The notes beneath the pieces are model-generated. The model made no database searches, had not been told where the DNA came from, and was given only the letters and a program-made list of their open reading frames with translations. This document shows positions 54,671 through 63,118 of a stretch of 64,000 nucleotides of DNA, piece by piece (positions within the stretch are counted from its first letter, which is position 1; each line of letters begins with the position of its first letter). The position numbers and the translations under genes were made by a program. The stretch comes from JBBDMC01 sp963775235 (GTDB lineage: Bacteria > Pseudomonadota > Alphaproteobacteria > Rhizobiales > Kaistiaceae), in the NCBI GenBank assembly GCA_963775235.1, contig CAVZHY010000005.1, positions 372,001-436,000 on the forward strand, read 5' to 3'.

Positions 54671-55708
54671 ATGCATGTGACCTATCTCGCCAATGCCAAA
54701 CGCTACGAGGGCATGATCTATCGCCGGACCGGCCGCAGCGGGCTGAAGCTGCCCGTGATCTCGCTGGGCCTCTGGCATAATTTCGGACACGACGCGCTGG
54801 CGGAGACGGCCCGCAAGATGTGCCGCACGGCGTTCGATCTCGGCATCACCCATTTCGACCTCGCCAACAACTACGGACCACCGCCGGGCTCGGCGGAGGA
54901 ATTCTTCGGCGAGATGTTGCGGGGCGACTTCCGCGGCTATCGCGACGAGCTGATCATCTCCACCAAGGCCGGCTACGACATGTGGCCCGGTCCCTACGGG
55001 GAATGGGGCAGCCGCAAGTACCTGCTCGCCAGCCTCGACCAGAGCCTCCAGCGCATGGGGCTCGACTACGTCGACATATTCTATTCGCATCGGTTCGACC
55101 CCGACACACCGCTGGCGGAAACCATGGGTGCCCTCGATGCGGCGGTGCGCCAGGGCAAGGCGCTCTACGTCGGCATCTCGTCGTACAACGCCCAGCGCAC
55201 GGCCGAGGCGGCGGCGATCCTGCGGGAGCTCGGCACACCGGCACTCATCCACCAGCCGAGCTACTCGATCCTCAACCGATGGACCGAGGACGACGGGCTG
55301 CTCGACCAACTCGAGAAAGAAGGAATGGGCTGCATCGCCTTCTCGCCGCTGGCGCAGGGGCTGCTGACCGACAAGTACCTGAAGGGGGTGCCACCGGAGA
55401 GCCGCGCCGGCCGTGGCGTGGATTCGTGGGCGTCGAGCTTCCTGAAGAAGGAAAACATCGAATCCGTCGCTGCGCTCAATCGGATCGCGAAAAAGCGCGG
55501 CCAGTCGCTGGCGCAGATGGCGCTTGCCTGGGTGTTGCGCGACCCGCGCATGACCTCCGCCCTCATCGGCGCCAGCCGCCCCGAGCAGATCGTCGACGCG
55601 GTCAGGACAATCGACAAGCTGGACTTCACCAAGGCCGAGTTCGACCAGATCGACAGCCGGGCGGGCGACGCCGGCGTCAACATCTGGAAGCGGTCGAGCA
55701 CCGCCTGA
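54671..55708 (+). CDS. Aldo/keto reductase, L-glyceraldehyde 3-phosphate reductase type (YghZ/Gpr-like)
   Basis: 345 residues, TIM barrel. The opening YLANAKRYEGMIYRRTGRSG followed by LISLGLWHNFG-like PVISLGLWHNFGHDA is the YghZ signature. Catalytic residues: Asp and Tyr in HFDLANNYGPPPG, Lys in IISTKAGYDMWPGPYG, His in DIFYSHRFDPDTP. The C-terminal NADPH-binding stretch is SALIGASRPEQIVDAV. E. coli YghZ reduces L-glyceraldehyde 3-phosphate and methylglyoxal; the role here is presumably detoxification. A GTG two codons in is an alternative start. Confidence 0.92.
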   Translation: MHVTYLANAKRYEGMIYRRTGRSGLKLPVISLGLWHNFGHDALAETARKMCRTAFDLGITHFDLANNYGPPPGSAEEFFGEMLRGDFRGYRDELIISTKAGYDMWPGPYGEWGSRKYLLASLDQSLQRMGLDYVDIFYSHRFDPDTPLAETMGALDAAVRQGKALYVGISSYNAQRTAEAAAILRELGTPALIHQPSYSILNRWTEDDGLLDQLEKEGMGCIAFSPLAQGLLTDKYLKGVPPESRAGRGVDSWASSFLKKENIESVAALNRIAKKRGQSLAQMALAWVLRDPRMTSALIGASRPEQIVDAVRTIDKLDFTKAEFDQIDSRAGDAGVNIWKRSSTA

Positions 55709-55801
55709 GGCGGGCCGCGCCCCATGCGGTGTGGCCCCCCAAGATTTCCTTAACAGCCGGGCGCTATGGTCGGTTTTCGACCGGAGCACGCAGGCCCCCC
55801 C

Positions 55802-56860
55802 GTGAAGCTTGTCATCCAGATACCCTGCCTCAACGAGGCGGAGCCGCTGCCGACCACACTGGCGGCGCTACCTCGTGTCGTGCCCGGGTTTGACACGGTG
55901 GAATGGCTGGTGATCGACGACGGCTCGACCGACGGAACCGCGGCGATCGCGGACGCCCACGGCGTCGATCACATCGTGCGCCTGCCGTACAACCAGGGGC
56001 TGGCCCGCGCCTTCATGGCCGGAATCGAGAAGGCGTTACACGTCGGCGCCGACGTCATCGTCAACACCGACGCCGACAACCAATACGACGCGCGGTGCAT
56101 TGACGACCTGGTTGCGCCGATCGTCGAAGGACGGGCGTGGATCGTGGTCGGGGCGCGGCCGATCGAGGAAATTGCCCACTTCTCGTTCGTCAAGCGTTGG
56201 CTCCAGCGCCTGGGAAGCCGGGCGGTCAGGATGGCGAGTGGCGCCGACGTCGAAGACGCACCAAGCGGCTTCCGGGCCATCCATAGGCAGGCCGCGATGC
56301 GGCTCTGCGTCTTCAACTCATTCACCTACACGCTCGAGACCATCATACAGGCCGGGCGCAACAATATACCGATCGTCAGCGTGCCGATCCGCGTCAACGG
56401 CGAGACGCGGCCGTCGCGGCTGTTCAGGAGCACGTTCGGTTATGTCCGCCGCTCGCTGGTGACGATCCTCAGGATTGCGCTCCTCTATAAGCCGCTGCGC
56501 GTATTCACGATCATTGCCGCCCTGATCGCGCTGCCCGGGGTGGTGGCCATCATCCGGTTTGTCATCCTCTTTGCGATCGGACAGGGCGACGGCCACGTGC
56601 AATCGCTCGCCGTGGCGGCGGCCCTCATATCGGTCTCGGCCGTGGTTGGCGTGGGGGGCCTCCTCGCCGACCTGATCGCGGCCAACCGGATGCTGCTCGA
56701 AGAGATACGCCTGCGCCAGCTCGCCGCCTCGCTTGAGGATTCCGCGGCCAGTCCACAGCACAGGCTTCTGGCCAGCCTGCCGTGGCCGACACAGGCCAAC
56801 GCTCAGGCCGCCGCGCAACCGGCGACGAAGGTGCCGGCCCGTTCGCGCAAGGCGAGCTAG
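55802..56860 (+). CDS. Family 2 glycosyltransferase with C-terminal membrane helices (polyprenyl-phosphate type)
   Basis: 352 residues. KLVIQIPCLNEAEPLPTTLA opens the GT-A fold, with WLVIDDGSTDGTAAIA and the metal site VIVNTDADNQYDARCI. EDAPSGFRAIHRQAAMRL and the helix-flanked LLYKPLRVFTIIAAL follow, and two membrane helices lie near residues 238-295. This resembles dolichol/undecaprenyl-phosphate sugar transferases (DPM1/GtrB/ArnC-like). GTG at 55802 was chosen; an ATG at 55766 adds 12 residues. It probably charges a polyprenyl phosphate with a sugar used by a GT-C enzyme such as the one encoded at 60.3-62.0 kb (inference). Confidence 0.88.
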   Translation: MKLVIQIPCLNEAEPLPTTLAALPRVVPGFDTVEWLVIDDGSTDGTAAIADAHGVDHIVRLPYNQGLARAFMAGIEKALHVGADVIVNTDADNQYDARCIDDLVAPIVEGRAWIVVGARPIEEIAHFSFVKRWLQRLGSRAVRMASGADVEDAPSGFRAIHRQAAMRLCVFNSFTYTLETIIQAGRNNIPIVSVPIRVNGETRPSRLFRSTFGYVRRSLVTILRIALLYKPLRVFTIIAALIALPGVVAIIRFVILFAIGQGDGHVQSLAVAAALISVSAVVGVGGLLADLIAANRMLLEEIRLRQLAASLEDSAASPQHRLLASLPWPTQANAQAAAQPATKVPARSRKAS

Positions 56861-56874
56861 ACTAGCCTCAGGTC

Positions 56875-57195
56875 GTAAACTGGTACCTCACCCTGAAATT
56901 CTTGCATGTTTCATCTGCGGTCATCTGGATCGGCAGCGCATTCATCATGGTGATGCTGGGCATCAAGTGCAGTCGCGCGAAGGATGACACGGGTATGGTC
57001 AGAGTCGTGCGCCAGGTAGCTTTGGCTGCCGAGCGAGTCTATGTGCCAGCAAGTGTGGCAACCTTGCTGTTCGGTTTGACCCTCGCCTGGCTGGGCGACC
57101 TCTGGACCGTCCTTGCAATCATGGCGGTGGTGCTGGTTGCAGCGGGAGCCCTGTGGTTGCCCCCGGCCATTGGAAAAACGGCCCCCGCTGGTTGA
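56875..57195 (+). pseudogene. DUF2269-like membrane protein, start codon missing or degraded
   Basis: The frame reads WYLTLKFLHVSSAVIWIGSA then FIMVMLGIK, PASVATLLFGLTLAWLG and ends APAG. The WYLxLKFLHVxxAxxWIG opening is like that of DUF2269 integral membrane proteins (usually about 150 residues), but the codon before the expected start is GTA and a stop lies four codons further up. Only a TTG inside the first helix (56902) could start translation, giving 97 residues. The protein is shorter than its relatives. It is most likely a decayed or misread gene. Confidence 0.45.
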
Positions 57196-57295
57196 CGGTG
57201 TCTGGACGCTAACGAGATCGCGCTTACGCGAACCGTTTCAGTCGGTCGTACCCCATGGCGGTTGAAATTATTCCTAGCCGTGGTGTGATTGGGCC

Positions 57296-57511
57296 ATGGC
57301 GTGGACGATTCGGGACGACCTGCGGCTGACGGTCAGGATGGGTCTCACCCGTGGCCTCCGCCTTGTCCACGGCATGCGGCGCAAGCTGTCGGAAGAGGAG
57401 CGCAATCGGATCGCCGATGCCATCGTCGACCAGGTTCTGCGCTCGAACTACAAGATCGAGGTCGGCGAGCCGATGGAATGCCACGGGCCGAACCTGACAC
57501 CTCGAAAATGA
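57296..57511 (+). CDS. Small protein of unknown function
   Basis: 71 residues with an ATG start but no strong ribosome site. The sequence is basic and partly helical (LRLVHGMRRKLSEEERNRIA, DAIVDQVLRSNYKIEVGEP) and ends GHGPNLTPRK-like (ECHGPNLTPRK). The 'ADAIVxxLxxxxxxIxxGxPxxxHGP' pattern recalls short uncharacterised alphaproteobacterial proteins. There is no membrane segment or known domain. It converges with the CTERM protein gene. Confidence 0.4.
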   Translation: MAWTIRDDLRLTVRMGLTRGLRLVHGMRRKLSEEERNRIADAIVDQVLRSNYKIEVGEPMECHGPNLTPRK

Positions 57512-57631
57512 TGTCACCGTCAAGTCCAACGTCGAGCGACGGTCAGAAAGACTACCCCGACAATCGCTGGTGACGCACTTGACGCCCAGCGCGTGCACTT
57601 GGCCACCCAAAACCTTGTTGCGGGCATCCGA

Positions 57632-58585
57632 TCACCCAACTGCGTAGCCGGAGTTCGAGAACGCCAAGGGCGCCGCAACAACTTTCCGCTTTCGTCGCCT
57701 GCCCAACAGACCCAGCGTTCCGACACCCGTTCCGAAAAGGATGATGCCCGAGGGCAGCGGTGTTGTCGCCACCCTTGGCGGGATGAAGCGATTGTTGAAT
57801 AAGTAGGCTTCCGGATTGTTCACCGTGTACCCGTCGGGAAGCTGGAACACGGCCACACCGAGTGGAAAATCCAGACTATTCGAAAAGTTGGCTTGTGCTT
57901 GACCAGGCGTACCGTCGCTGGTGGCACCGGCCGTCGAGGTCTCAAGACTCAGGCTCAGATAGATCGAGTAGGGCTGACCTGTAATAACCTGAAAACTTGT
58001 CGTGGTTAGGTGGGAACCGACAAAGCCCCCGATTGCCTGGACATTGTCTTCCGGCCGTGAACCCTCGGAAACGTTAAGAACAAAGGTCGAGTTGACCTGA
58101 GCCAACGCGGCGACCTTCCAGTGGGAGGTTTCATTGGCCGAGCCGCTGCCGTTGAAGGTCAAATAGAAGGATACGTCTATCGGAAGGCCAAGCGGGCCTC
58201 CGTCAAGTGGTTCGAAGACGTAGTTCGCATCCTGGGTGTTTCCACCTGCCTGAAGCACCAAGAAAGAGAGGCTGCCCTCATTTGTATAGCTCGTCGCGGT
58301 TCCCTCGGCACCGACATGCCCAACCGACGAATTCGCACTGATAGTGCCCGCGCCATTGGTGTCGCCGCACGTCGTGGAAGAGTAGTGCGGAAGGAACGAA
58401 AATAGATTGTCGGGGCTATCGTAGCCGACGCAGTTCCCGATGCCGGTGCTGCTGCTCGCGTACGCAAAAGTGGTCATGACTGGCAGCGCTAAGGCGCCTG
58501 GCCAGCAGGCAGCCCGCACAAGACGCAGACTACCAGCCACACAAACGCCGCCCACCGCCCAAACACCGTAGACGCCCCACCCCAC
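57632..58585 (-). CDS. PEP-CTERM-like sorted secreted protein
   Basis: 317 residues from a GTG; the signal peptide is near residues 15-43 (ACWPGALALPVMTTFAYA). The mature part is rich in Ser, Thr, Asn and Gly with beta-strand patterns (VGHVGAEGTATSYTNEGSLS, FLVLQAGGNTQDANYVFEPL). The C-terminus TPLPSGIILFGTGVGTLGLL is followed by GRRRKRK: a P-x-P motif, a hydrophobic helix and a basic cluster, the three-part exosortase signal. Unusually, about 19 residues follow the basic cluster. Two cysteines near the N-terminus may pair. It lies beside glycosyltransferase and glycolipid genes. Confidence 0.75.
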   Translation of the reverse strand: MGWGVYGVWAVGGVCVAGSLRLVRAACWPGALALPVMTTFAYASSSTGIGNCVGYDSPDNLFSFLPHYSSTTCGDTNGAGTISANSSVGHVGAEGTATSYTNEGSLSFLVLQAGGNTQDANYVFEPLDGGPLGLPIDVSFYLTFNGSGSANETSHWKVAALAQVNSTFVLNVSEGSRPEDNVQAIGGFVGSHLTTTSFQVITGQPYSIYLSLSLETSTAGATSDGTPGQAQANFSNSLDFPLGVAVFQLPDGYTVNNPEAYLFNNRFIPPRVATTPLPSGIILFGTGVGTLGLLGRRRKRKVVAAPLAFSNSGYAVG

Positions 58586-58767
58586 GCCGCAAAATGAGCG
58601 TCGTCCTTTTCCGCCAATGTGTCAATCGGCCGGACACGCGGCTCCGACCGGACAAACAAGGTTCGAGCTGGACTCTCAATGCGACAATCCTCGACGCACC
58701 ACGTGTCCAGAACCTAGCCTTGGGCGGCGCGTGCGAAGATGCAGTTTCGAGTCGTCAAAGAGCTAGA

Positions 58768-59685
58768 CTAGTTCCGTTCGGCCAGCCGCCGGGGACCCGC
58801 CCAGTTCACCAGAGCCACCCCGACCAGCGCGGCGATCCCGTCGCCGAGGAGCGTCACGGCGCGAAATGCCAAGGCCGCGAGCAAGGCTGTGTCGGCTCCG
58901 GTGAGCGGCGACAGGAGCAGTGTCAGGACGCCTTCGCGGATGCCCAGCCCGCCGGGTGCACCGGGAACGACGAAGCCGCAAAGCCACGCCGCCGCGGCCG
59001 CCGCCACAATGAGGGGCCAGTTGCCGACGGTGGCAGCCGATGACGTCAGCCCCGCGACCAGCCCGCTGAGAATGGTGCCGCCGACGATGAAGAAGCCGAC
59101 ATAGATCAGCAAGGCGGCGCCGATGGCGACCAGCTTCTCCCGCCGGTCGGGGGCGCGCGCGAGTGCGATTGCGGCTGCCACGGCGACAGCCGCCAGCACG
59201 GCGCACGCCAACGTGACGAGCGTGACCGCACCCTGCGGAAGCGTGTCGCGCACCACACTGGCGATGCGGATCGGTGCAAGCGCCCCGGCCGTGGCGGCGG
59301 CGCCCACGACGAGCAGGCCGGCTTCCGTCGCGGCGGCGGCAACGAGCGCGGTCTGGGAAACGCCCCCGCGGGTGAACAGGACGTGACGCGTCGCCAGATG
59401 GGCGACATTGCCGGGCACGTACTTGCCGAACTGCGAAATCAGATACCACGGTATGGCGACGCCCGCCGGCGGAGCGAGGGCGCCGAGCAGGATCATCCAG
59501 GCGACGGCGAGCAGCGCGACGGTGATGGCGTAAACCGGCACCGCCAGCGCAACGACCGGGCCCAAGCGCGCCAGGTCGAAATCGTGTCGCCAGATTTCCA
59601 GCGCCGCGACGCGGTCGGCCAGCAGCACCACCGCGGCGACCACGAGGATCCGACCCGCGATGCGGGCGATGCGCGTCGCGTTCAC
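58768..59685 (-). CDS. Flippase-like integral membrane protein (lysylphosphatidylglycerol synthase TM family, UPF0104)
   Basis: 305 residues, about eight helices. Family landmarks are WYLISQFGKYVPGNVAHLAT, LFTRGGVSQTALVAAAATEA and FVVPGAPGGLGIREGVLTLL, where the PGGLGxRE phrase is diagnostic. Members move or modify lipids, such as MprF flippases and AglD-like glycan proteins. The GTG start overlaps the methyltransferase stop (GTGA); a long frame further upstream is not real. Third gene of a three-gene operon, so it may flip the lipid made by the first two. Confidence 0.85.
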   Translation of the reverse strand: MNATRIARIAGRILVVAAVVLLADRVAALEIWRHDFDLARLGPVVALAVPVYAITVALLAVAWMILLGALAPPAGVAIPWYLISQFGKYVPGNVAHLATRHVLFTRGGVSQTALVAAAATEAGLLVVGAAATAGALAPIRIASVVRDTLPQGAVTLVTLACAVLAAVAVAAAIALARAPDRREKLVAIGAALLIYVGFFIVGGTILSGLVAGLTSSAATVGNWPLIVAAAAAAWLCGFVVPGAPGGLGIREGVLTLLLSPLTGADTALLAALAFRAVTLLGDGIAALVGVALVNWAGPRRLAERN

Positions 59686-60323
59686 GCCGCCTCTCGCGGC
59701 CGGGCCAGCACGAAGGTCCATGGAACCGGCGAGCGCACGGCCAGAACGTCGAAACGACCGCCGACGAAAGCCAGGAATCCCGCTCGACTCCAATGGTTCA
59801 GGTGTCCCGGTGTATTGCCCCAGGCGCCAAGGTAGCGCAGCCGCGCCATGTTCAGAACGCGCCAGAGTGGTTCGCGCGGCACGCTCATCAGGACGAGCGG
59901 GGCGCCGCTCTCCGCCAGGACCGCGAGGGCGGCCTGCGGGTCGGGCAGGTGTTCGAGCACCTCGCAACAGACGACAAGGTCAACTTGAGACAGCGAGCCC
60001 GGGGGTGTCGCGTAGAGGTCGCCCGCCACGAACATCGGCGCACGGCCCGCCGCTCCAGCCCGGCGGTTGGCTTCCTCAATCACCGATGCCTCGAGGTCGG
60101 AGCCGGTGACCGTGCAGCCGGCCGCGGCGGCACGCAGGCTGAGGACGCCCTCGCCGCACCCCACTTCGTGCACCGTGCGGGCGCTGGACTGCTGGAGCAA
60201 TGCATCGAAGGCACGGTAGAAGCCGGCGACGAGCCGGTGTGCCAGGGGATTGGTCGTCCCGTGCTTGTCGTAATAGTTGCCGGCGACGTTGCCGGCCTGC
60301 GGGCGTGCGATCTCAGAAGCCAT
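59682..60323 (-). CDS. Class I SAM-dependent methyltransferase
   Basis: 213 residues. Motif I is VHEVGCGEGVLSLRAAAAGC, the acidic residue of motif II is in GSDLEASVIEEA, motif IV is LVVCCEVLEHLPDPQAALAV. The SAM site is therefore intact. The C-terminal part (LGAWGNTPGHLNHWSRAGFL) resembles methyltransferases found in glycan and glycolipid clusters. It overlaps the GT-C-like gene by 11 bases and the flippase-like gene by 4 bases. The acceptor is not known; a sugar or polyprenyl-linked glycan is likely from context. Confidence 0.87.
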   Translation of the reverse strand: MASEIARPQAGNVAGNYYDKHGTTNPLAHRLVAGFYRAFDALLQQSSARTVHEVGCGEGVLSLRAAAAGCTVTGSDLEASVIEEANRRAGAAGRAPMFVAGDLYATPPGSLSQVDLVVCCEVLEHLPDPQAALAVLAESGAPLVLMSVPREPLWRVLNMARLRYLGAWGNTPGHLNHWSRAGFLAFVGGRFDVLAVRSPVPWTFVLARPREAA

Positions 60324-62043
60324 TGAACAATGCTCCGACTGGCGCAGCCGCCTCCGGCACGAGGAGATGGTCTCCCCATCGCAGCACCACCGGGCCCGCG
60401 TCGTCGCCGGCGCTGACGGTGTGCGGTCCCTGGCCGAGGTTCACCACCGCGCCGGGGAGAGCGGCGCGGCCGTCGATGTTTACGGCGATCGCCGATTCCA
60501 CCGTGTAGTCACCCGCGACCGCGATCGCGAAAGGCTCGGGTGCCGAACCGACGGTCGCGAAAGTCTTGCCGGCGACCCAGATGGCGCCCCAGTGATGAAC
60601 GTAGTTCTGCCGGAGCGTCGTCGCGTCGTCGGAGACCAGCGACAGGGGTTGAGGCACCGGGCTTTCTCCGAGAGCGGCGGCGAGCGTCGGCGAATTGGCA
60701 AGCACGAAGACCGGTTGCCGGCTGCGCAGGAGTTCGGCGAAGGACGGCTCACCGGTAGCGCGGTAGGTCTCGATCCCCCAGGTGCTCATGAAGAAGCCGA
60801 CCTTGGGGAATTCCGCCACCATGGAACAACGGTCGATGTAAGCGACGGGCGTCGGGAAGATGCGGTGGACCGCGGCGAGCGTCGCGCGCTGGGCATCCTG
60901 ACCGCCCGGCAGCGAACGTACCCCGCCAACCACAGCAAGGATGCACGTCAGGACGATGTATGGCGTAAGGCGCGCGGCCGGCCATGCGAGCGCGTCTACC
61001 GCAACGGCGACGAGCACCGCAGCCGGCGCCAGGGCGAAAACGTAGAAGTACGGGAAAGCGTTACGATAGAATAGGATAGTCACGACGGGAAAGAAAAACA
61101 GAAGCAGCACTGCCGCCCGCAAGCGGTCGGCTCCAGGGCGGGCAAGCCGCCGCAGACACACGCCGACGCCGGCGGCAATTCCTAGCCACAGAATGAGGTT
61201 TTTCGCCACCGAATCGAGAAGATATGGGATTGCCCACGCGCTCAATCCAAGGTGGATCATTGAGGAAACGCTGTAGGCAAGCTGCGCTTCCGGCCGGGCG
61301 ACCGGCGGTGGGCTTTGCAGGGACATGGCGTGGGCGACAAGCAAAGCGGCGAGGGCCATACACGCTGCGAGGCCGCCCGCCACGAGGCGGTGGAAGGTGC
61401 GCGCGCGATCTTCTGCCTCGGCCAGTTGCTGAAGTGCGACCGCAAGGACCACCGGCAGATAGAACACCGCCTTGATCGTGACCAGCCCGCCGACAGCGAC
61501 GAGCAGGCCAGCGATCATCGCCTGATGCCAGCGCAGCGGCCTTGCGACCAGCAATGCAACCGCGGCCATCATGATGAACGTGGCCAGTGGATCGAAGCGA
61601 AAGCTTGCTCCGTGCACGATGACATTGGAGCAGGTCGCGTAGGCAGCGACCGCGGAAAGCGCGGCAATTGGCGATGCGTAGCGGCGCGCGATGCGAAAGA
61701 TCAGGACGAGCGTGCCGGCTTCGCATGCGAGCATCACCAGGCGGGCAACGACGATGCGGCCGATTTCGTCCGTCGGCAGGGCCGCCAGCCAGAGGAACAG
61801 GTGCACGTGGAACGTCTGCAGGAGGTCGCTCAGTTCGCCGCGCTGGTATTCCAGGACGCGCGAAAGAAAGTAGAACTCGTCCCAATTCACCTCGCCGAAG
61901 AGGGCCAGGGCAAATTGTGCCAGCATGGCCAGCGCGACGGCGAGCAGCAACAGCCCGGCGGGCGTGACTCTGACGCGCCACCTGGAGCGGAGCATCGAGC
62001 CGTCGGCCCCCGCGGGGGCATCGTGTGATGTCAAGGCCAGCAT
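60313..62043 (-). CDS. GT-C-like multi-spanning membrane glycosyltransferase
   Basis: 576 residues with about ten to twelve helices in the first 390, then a soluble C-terminal domain of about 190 residues. The first extracytoplasmic loop carries the acidic pair in GEVNWDEFYFLSRVLEYQRG, as in PMT/ArnT-type GT-C enzymes that use polyprenyl-phosphate sugars. The C-terminal domain (VEFPKVG-like AEFPKVGFFMSTWGIETYRA, VHHWGAIWVAGKTF) has no known match I can name. It leads the operon with a methyltransferase and a flippase-like protein. The donor may come from the GT2 enzyme at 55.8 kb. Confidence 0.75.
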   Translation of the reverse strand: MLALTSHDAPAGADGSMLRSRWRVRVTPAGLLLLAVALAMLAQFALALFGEVNWDEFYFLSRVLEYQRGELSDLLQTFHVHLFLWLAALPTDEIGRIVVARLVMLACEAGTLVLIFRIARRYASPIAALSAVAAYATCSNVIVHGASFRFDPLATFIMMAAVALLVARPLRWHQAMIAGLLVAVGGLVTIKAVFYLPVVLAVALQQLAEAEDRARTFHRLVAGGLAACMALAALLVAHAMSLQSPPPVARPEAQLAYSVSSMIHLGLSAWAIPYLLDSVAKNLILWLGIAAGVGVCLRRLARPGADRLRAAVLLLFFFPVVTILFYRNAFPYFYVFALAPAAVLVAVAVDALAWPAARLTPYIVLTCILAVVGGVRSLPGGQDAQRATLAAVHRIFPTPVAYIDRCSMVAEFPKVGFFMSTWGIETYRATGEPSFAELLRSRQPVFVLANSPTLAAALGESPVPQPLSLVSDDATTLRQNYVHHWGAIWVAGKTFATVGSAPEPFAIAVAGDYTVESAIAVNIDGRAALPGAVVNLGQGPHTVSAGDDAGPVVLRWGDHLLVPEAAAPVGALFNGF

Positions 62044-62128
62044 GGTTGCGCGCGGAACCGAGAGAAGGCGCGAAGGCTAGCCGACCCTCGCAAACATCTT
62101 CTTAACGATTTCAGCGAGCGCGACGCTC

Positions 62129-63118
62129 TCAGCCGCTCGCCTTGTCGCTGCCGAGCGGCCTCAATGCCGCCAGAACGTCGGCGAGGCGCGGCGGGCTGCC
62201 GTTGACGAACGGCAGCGGCCGGCAGACGTCGACGGCCGCGATACCGACGCGAGCGGTGAGGAGGCCGTTGACCACGCCTTCGCCAAGCCGGGCGGAAAGG
62301 CGTGCGGCGATGCCATGGCCAAGGATTTGTTGCACGAGCGAGTCGCCGGCAGCCATCCCTCCGGTGACGGCGAGATGAGCAATCGTGGCCCGCGCCAGGC
62401 GGAGGAAGCCGATAGTCCCGGGCCGGCCGCCGTAGAGCGTGGCCAGCGCGCGGATGAGGCGCAGAATCTCCGAGCCGACGAACAACAGATCGACCACGGC
62501 GCGGGGCGATATGGCGGTGACGACGGCCACCCGCTTGGCGGAGCCTACAATGAGGCGTCGGGCGGCCTCGTCGAATGGGAGGAGCAACTGGGTCTCCGCC
62601 AGGCCGATGAGGTCGCGTCCGTCGATGATCTCGCGGCGCTGGCGGGCAAGCTCGGCGCGGCCGCGCGCGGTCTCCGGCCGGTGGCGATAGAGCGCCTCGA
62701 GTTCGGGGACGATCTTCAGTGCGGCCGGCCGGTCATCGGCCGCGACCGCTGCCACCGCCTGGGCGTGGATGTGGGTGACGCGGCGAAGCCGCATGAGGGC
62801 GACGATCTCCCGGAGCGCCATCGCGAACAGCGCCACCGCGGCGAGCACCAACAGCGCCAGCGCCAGCCAGCCCAGCCACTCGTTGCGGTCGAAGAGGTCG
62901 CGGACGAGGTTGTCGATGCCGACGCCGATCGCCATGGCGATGATGCCGGCAAGCGCGGTGAAGAAGAGGCCGAGCCAACGCCGCCTGTGCGGCGCCGGAG
63001 CGGCAACGGCGGCGGTCGCCTCCAGCGCGGCCAGTTCCTCCGCCTCGGCCGGGTAAAGGTCCTGGGCCTCGTAGCGAATCTCGTCGAGGGAGAAGGCGGC
63101 CGGCCGGCGGGGCTTCAT
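62129..63118 (-). CDS. ycjF: YcjF/TIGR01620-family membrane protein
   Basis: 329 residues. An N-terminal cytoplasmic segment leads to two membrane helices (RWLGLFFTALAGIIAMAIGV and LGWLALALLVLAAVALFAM), followed by a helical DUF697 domain (VVTAISPRAVVDLLFVGSEI, RLIRALATLYGGRPGTIGFL). This is the YcjF layout. YcjF partners YcjX in a stress-linked (phage-shock or sigma-H) pair in Proteobacteria; the exact job is unclear. The ATG overlaps the YcjX stop. Confidence 0.9.
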   Translation of the reverse strand: MKPRRPAAFSLDEIRYEAQDLYPAEAEELAALEATAAVAAPAPHRRRWLGLFFTALAGIIAMAIGVGIDNLVRDLFDRNEWLGWLALALLVLAAVALFAMALREIVALMRLRRVTHIHAQAVAAVAADDRPAALKIVPELEALYRHRPETARGRAELARQRREIIDGRDLIGLAETQLLLPFDEAARRLIVGSAKRVAVVTAISPRAVVDLLFVGSEILRLIRALATLYGGRPGTIGFLRLARATIAHLAVTGGMAAGDSLVQQILGHGIAARLSARLGEGVVNGLLTARVGIAAVDVCRPLPFVNGSPPRLADVLAALRPLGSDKASG

